Shown piece after piece: positions 7,232 through 9,988 of a DNA stretch of 9,988 nucleotides. The position numbers were made by a program, and so were the translations under genes. The stretch is from an uncultured Actinoplanes sp. (GTDB taxonomy: Bacteria > Actinomycetota > Actinomycetes > Mycobacteriales > Micromonosporaceae), in contig CAKUMG010000131.1 in NCBI GenBank assembly GCA_934667465.1, positions 1 through 9,988 on the forward strand, written 5' to 3'. Below the pieces are notes generated by a model, which was not told the origin of the DNA, did no database searches, and saw only the letters and a program-made list of their open reading frames with translations. Within the stretch, counting starts at the first letter, position 1. Each line of letters starts with the position of its first letter.

Positions 7232-7756
7232 TTGCTCGGCATCGAGGGGTACGACCCCGAGTGGAACCATGACGCGGTCGCCCTCGCCGCCGTCCACAGA
7301 GCACGGTTCACCCGGCTCATCGGCCGGAAGCTGCTTTCCGGCTGGCTCATGTGGGACCTGACCGAGCGCGGCTGGTTCGCCGACGGCCCGGTGATCCTCG
7401 GCTTTGGTGAGACAAACGTCGAGATTACCCACCGCAAGTTCGACGAGTGCGCGATCACCTGGGACAAGGTGGACATGAGCGCCCCGGTCGACTGGTACGC
7501 GACAGGCATCCAGCTCGACTGGCGGGCCGACCCGCACGCCGCCCTGCGCAACGCGCGCGGCAGGGTGCTGCGCGAGGTCAACATCATCGAGCGGGTGACA
7601 GTTGCCGAGTGGCGGCCGCGGGTGCTGCACGCGGTCGAGTTCCTGTTCGAGGGCGCGCGGCTCGCGGTCTACAACGCCATGGACGAGAACGGGCTCACCG
7701 ACGTGCCCGAATGGGACCTGCCCGTCAACAACTGGCGCCGCGTGCGCGTGGCCTGA
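7232..7756 (+). CDS. tryptophan-rich protein of unknown function
   Basis: I do not recognise this 174-residue protein. It has ten tryptophans, many beside acidic or glycine residues (GWLMWDLTERGW at 37-48, TWDKVD, DWYATGIQLDW at 87-97, and PEWDLPVNNWRR at the C-terminus), one cysteine, and no signal peptide or membrane helix. Alternating hydrophobic stretches (PVILGFGETNVEI, YATGIQLDW, LREVNIIERVTV) suggest a mostly beta fold, followed by an amphipathic segment around 130-148. TTG 7232 was chosen from the Shine-Dalgarno spacing; GTG 7202 and GTG 7226 are in-frame alternatives adding 10 or 2 residues. It stands alone between the fba terminator and a convergent gene. A few codons are less GC-rich than in its neighbours (ttt, aca, att around 7401-7430), a weak hint of a different history. 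Confidence 0.75.
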   Translation: MLGIEGYDPEWNHDAVALAAVHRARFTRLIGRKLLSGWLMWDLTERGWFADGPVILGFGETNVEITHRKFDECAITWDKVDMSAPVDWYATGIQLDWRADPHAALRNARGRVLREVNIIERVTVAEWRPRVLHAVEFLFEGARLAVYNAMDENGLTDVPEWDLPVNNWRRVRVA

Positions 7757-7786
7757 CCCGTCGTCAGCGCCACTCGGTTGCCGGAA
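7757..7786. other. 30-bp gap between convergent genes, no clear terminator
   Basis: Two stop codons face each other across 30 bp. Only a weak GTCGT/ACGAC pairing (7760-7764 with 7789-7793) is visible, with a long loop. Transcripts from the two sides may therefore overlap at their 3' ends. Confidence 0.4.
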
Positions 7787-8974
7787 TTACGACACGGGGG
7801 CGCTGAGGGCGGCCATCGCCTCGTCGAGTGAATCGGTGACCACGATCAGGTGCGACTGGTCACCGTGCGGGGAGCGGGCCAGCAGCGGGCGCAGCAGCTC
7901 CTCGACGGGCAGGGCCGACCAGTGCGCGACGCCCAGGAAGACGAACGCGCCGGAGGGCCCGTCGGTCCGGTAGAACGTCTTCGTCGCGGCCTGGAAGACC
8001 TCCTGCACCGTGCCGGCCCAGCCGGGGGCGAACACGATGCCGCCGCGGGCCAGCCGCAGGATCGAGTCCTCGCGGACGGCGTTGGAGAAGTACTTGCCGA
8101 TCTGCCCGGCGAAGAGGTTCGCCGGCTCGTGCCCGTAGAGCCAGGTGGGGAGCGCCAGGCCGCCGTGGATCATGCGGGCGGCCACGTCGGTCGCGGTGCG
8201 GGCCGGCGCGGGGAAGAGCCGCCGGACGGCCAGCGCGGCCGCGGTGAACGGGTCGTGGTCGTTGAAGTCCGGGGTCGCCGACAGCAGGCCGATCGCCTCG
8301 GTCAGCTCGGACTCGGCATGGGCGGCGAAATAGGCGCCCAGGTTGGCGGCCTCCATGACGCCCGGCCCGCCGCCGGTCACGATCAGCCGGCCGTCGCCCG
8401 CGAGGCGATGGGCCAGATTGGCTGCCATCCGGTACGGCTCGGAACCGCGCGGCGCGGCGTGCCCGCCCATGATCCCCACGGCGCCGCGCTCGTCGTGCTC
8501 GGCTGACCACGCGGCGAGCGCCTTGGCCAGCGCGTTGTCGATACCGGCGTCGTGCAGCCGCTGCGCGATCGCCTCGCGCAGATCGGGCGTCGCGCCGCCG
8601 TGCTCGACGAAGTGCCGGTAGACCAGGGTGTCGAACATGCCCGCGAAGCCGTGCTCGGCGAACCCGAAGGACAGGTCGTCCGGCGTGTAGAGCAGTGCCG
8701 GATGGGTCGGATAGGGCCGGGCGTCGAACGGCGGGATCACGTGCGCGCCGCGCCGGATCACGTCGATCTCGGTCTCCGCATCGGCGAGCCGGCACCCCAC
8801 GAACAGCGTGCCGGTGACGTCGACGCCGCGGAGATCCGGCGGCTCGAGGTCGAGGCGGAGGCCGAGAACGATCAGATTGGCCAGCGAGTTCTTCGCGACG
8901 TGCACGTCGAACTCGGCGCGCGACTCGATCTCGGACTCGGTCGCGTCGAAGGGCTGGTGAGGGTCGGCGAACAC
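7787..8974 (-). CDS. large LOG-family (lysine-decarboxylase-like Rossmann fold) nucleotide-binding protein
   Basis: From GTG 8974 the protein has 395 residues. The C-terminal half carries the LOG fold: VGIMGGHAAPRG (166-177), the glycine-rich nucleotide loop TGGGPGVMEAAN (200-211), and APGWAGTVQEVF (316-327), a variant of the PGGxGTxxE catalytic motif with E325. Small LOG proteins release free bases from nucleoside monophosphates, and larger ones such as PpnN act on purine and pyrimidine monophosphates; the substrate here is not known. The N-terminal half (about 30-150), with TLFVGCRLADAETEIDVIRRG and HPALLYTPDDL, is an extra domain making the protein about twice the size of plant LOG-type enzymes. 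No signal peptide or membrane segment is seen. The GTGs at 8977 and 8974 are adjacent; 8974 lies 6 nt after a -10 TACCCT, as expected of a leaderless message. It is divergent from the ADP-ribosylglycohydrolase gene. Family placement is firm, exact function is not. Confidence 0.85.
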   Translation of the reverse strand: MFADPHQPFDATESEIESRAEFDVHVAKNSLANLIVLGLRLDLEPPDLRGVDVTGTLFVGCRLADAETEIDVIRRGAHVIPPFDARPYPTHPALLYTPDDLSFGFAEHGFAGMFDTLVYRHFVEHGGATPDLREAIAQRLHDAGIDNALAKALAAWSAEHDERGAVGIMGGHAAPRGSEPYRMAANLAHRLAGDGRLIVTGGGPGVMEAANLGAYFAAHAESELTEAIGLLSATPDFNDHDPFTAAALAVRRLFPAPARTATDVAARMIHGGLALPTWLYGHEPANLFAGQIGKYFSNAVREDSILRLARGGIVFAPGWAGTVQEVFQAATKTFYRTDGPSGAFVFLGVAHWSALPVEELLRPLLARSPHGDQSHLIVVTDSLDEAMAALSAPVS

Positions 8975-8979
8975 CACCG

Positions 8980-8986
8980 TAGGGTA
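8980..8986. promoter_or_regulatory. shared -10 sequence for two divergent leaderless promoters
   Basis: TAGGGTA reads TANNNT on both strands: TAGGGT (8980-8985) on plus and TACCCT (8986-8981) on minus. The plus -10 ends 7 nt before the GTG of the ADP-ribosylglycohydrolase, and the minus -10 ends 6 nt before GTG 8974 of the LOG gene. Neither gene has a ribosome binding site, and there is no room for a 5' UTR, so both messages are probably leaderless. No strong -35 is visible on either side. Confidence 0.6.
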
Positions 8987-8992
8987 GCGAGC

Positions 8993-9985
8993 GTGCGAAA
9001 CGCGTCGGCATCGTTGTTCGGACTCGCCTACGGCGATTCCCTGGGCAAACCCACCGAATTTCAGACGTACGCGGCGATCGTGGCCGAATACGGCACGGAC
9101 GGCCCCCGCGAGCTGGTCGGCGATCCGGCGCTCGTCACCGACGACACCCAGATGATGCTGGCCGTCGGCGAGGCGATGCGGGCGGCCGGCCCGCTGACCC
9201 CGGGCAGCTTCGAGCCGGTGCTGCGGCAGGCGTTCCTCGACTGGGCGAAGAGCCCCGACAACAACCGGGCGCCCGGCATGACCTGCCTGCGGGCCTGCGC
9301 GGAGCTGTCGGAGGGCAAGCGCTGGCAGGAGGCGACCCAGGCGGGCTCCAAGGGCTGCGGCGCCAACATGCGGGTCACCCCGCTCGGCCTGGCTCCGGGG
9401 CTGACCGAGGACCAGCGGGCCGGCGGCGCGCAACTGCAGGCCGGGCTCACCCACGGGCACCCGACCGGGCTCGCGGCGAGCGAGCTGACCGCGCTGGCCG
9501 TACGGTGGCTGCTCGATGGTCTTGATCCTGCTCTGCTGCTCTCCCGGCTGCGTGAGCGCTGTGCGAGCCAGCGCCTGGTGTACCGGGAGGAGTGGCTCGG
9601 GGATCTCTGGTTCCGTACTCCGGCGCGGTCGGGCTCCGAGTTCATCGCGCGCGGGTGGGACGAGACGGACGCGGCGCTGGCCCGGGTCGAGCAGGCGCTG
9701 CGCCGGGGCGACTTCGGCGGCGACCCCTGCCTGGCGACCGGCGAGGGGTGGATCGCGGAGGAGGCGCTGGCCACGGCGCTCTACTGCTATCTGATCTCGC
9801 CCTCGGATCCCGTGGCGGTGCTGGGGCGGGGCGCGGCCTCCTCCGGCGACTCGGACTCGATCGCGTGCCTGGCCGGGGCGTTCGCCGGGGCGGCGCTCGG
9901 CATGGACGCATGGCCCGCCGAGTGGCAGGAGCGGATCGAGTACGCCGACCGGCTGACCGCGCTCGGCGACGCCTGGGATCTTTAG
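8993..9985 (+). CDS. ADP-ribosylglycohydrolase (DraG/ARH family)
   Basis: This 330-residue protein of the ADP-ribosylglycohydrolase family hydrolyses the glycosidic bond joining ADP-ribose to a protein, nucleic acid or small-molecule acceptor. Family motifs occur in the expected order: FGLAYGDSLGKPTEF (9-23), VTDDTQM (48-54) with dinuclear-metal residues T49, D50 and D51, GSKGCGANMRVTP (118-130), THGHP (153-157), and SSGDSDSIACLAGAFAGA (283-300) with D286 and D288. The last motif has Ser where many relatives have Thr (GDTDTIA); the metal-binding Asp residues are intact, so activity is expected. No signal peptide is seen, so it acts in the cytoplasm. The start is GTG 8993; there is no Shine-Dalgarno, and TAGGGT ends 7 nt upstream, consistent with a leaderless mRNA. 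The TAG stop is 3 bases from the window end. The acceptor cannot be told from sequence. Confidence 0.92.
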   Translation: MRNASASLFGLAYGDSLGKPTEFQTYAAIVAEYGTDGPRELVGDPALVTDDTQMMLAVGEAMRAAGPLTPGSFEPVLRQAFLDWAKSPDNNRAPGMTCLRACAELSEGKRWQEATQAGSKGCGANMRVTPLGLAPGLTEDQRAGGAQLQAGLTHGHPTGLAASELTALAVRWLLDGLDPALLLSRLRERCASQRLVYREEWLGDLWFRTPARSGSEFIARGWDETDAALARVEQALRRGDFGGDPCLATGEGWIAEEALATALYCYLISPSDPVAVLGRGAASSGDSDSIACLAGAFAGAALGMDAWPAEWQERIEYADRLTALGDAWDL

Positions 9986-9988
9986 GGC

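Noticed and set aside
8552..8992. Extension of the ADP-ribosylglycohydrolase start back to 8552
   Set aside because: The added 147 residues overlap the LOG gene on the other strand and show no family similarity; family proteins begin close to the FGLAYGDSLG motif.
8978..9460. N-terminal extension of the LOG gene to 9460 on the minus strand
   Set aside because: It would lie antisense to the ADP-ribosylglycohydrolase, has shadow-like composition, and the GTG pair at 8974-8977 follows a -10 element.

Overview
The window is a high-GC chromosomal segment with strong third-position G/C bias, frequent GTG/TTG starts, TANNNT-type -10 elements and a SigE-family sigma factor beside an LCP-type wall protein. 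Together these point to an actinomycete, most likely of the Micromonosporaceae (Actinoplanes/Micromonospora-like). The taxon is inferred from style and gene content and has not been tested by search. No rRNA, tRNA, CRISPR array, insertion sequence or phage gene was seen, and coding density is about 95%.

Layout. (1) 1-93: the possible tail of an upstream + strand gene, then a small hairpin. (2) 94-3974, minus strand: a two-gene RNA-repair operon, hen1 then pnkp, joined by an ATGA overlap. Pnkp has kinase, phosphatase and adenylyltransferase domains; Hen1 methylates the 3'-terminal ribose. (3) 3975-4074: a short divergent regulatory gap with a perfect 15-bp palindrome. (4) 4075-5609, plus strand: a SigE-family sigma factor and, coupled by another ATGA overlap, a single-pass membrane protein with an extracytoplasmic LCP domain, closed by a bidirectional terminator. 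(5) 5661-5852, minus strand: a small acidic protein carrying a duplicated 11-residue motif. (6) 5853-6084: a divergent gap rich in inverted repeats. (7) 6085-7110: class II fructose-bisphosphate aldolase, followed by a strong hairpin. (8) 7232-7756: a tryptophan-rich protein of unknown function behind its own promoter. (9) 7787-8974 minus and 8993-9985 plus: a LOG-family nucleotide-binding protein and an ADP-ribosylglycohydrolase, transcribed divergently with only 18 bp between their starts.

How the genes relate. Hen1 and Pnkp form a known complex that heals, methylates and seals RNA broken by ribotoxins. The sigma/LCP pair looks like a signalling module in which the membrane protein could act as partner or target of the sigma factor. 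The LOG/ADP-ribosylglycohydrolase pair appears to share one symmetric -10 sequence (TAGGGTA/TACCCTA) that would give two leaderless mRNAs, suggesting joint control of two enzymes acting on N-glycosidic bonds of nucleotides or ADP-ribose. The aldolase is a housekeeping gene and appears to be a separate transcription unit.

The most notable items are the overlapping leaderless promoters near 8983, the candidate operator at 4035-4049, the LCP protein's anti-sigma-like architecture, and the repeat-built acidic microprotein.
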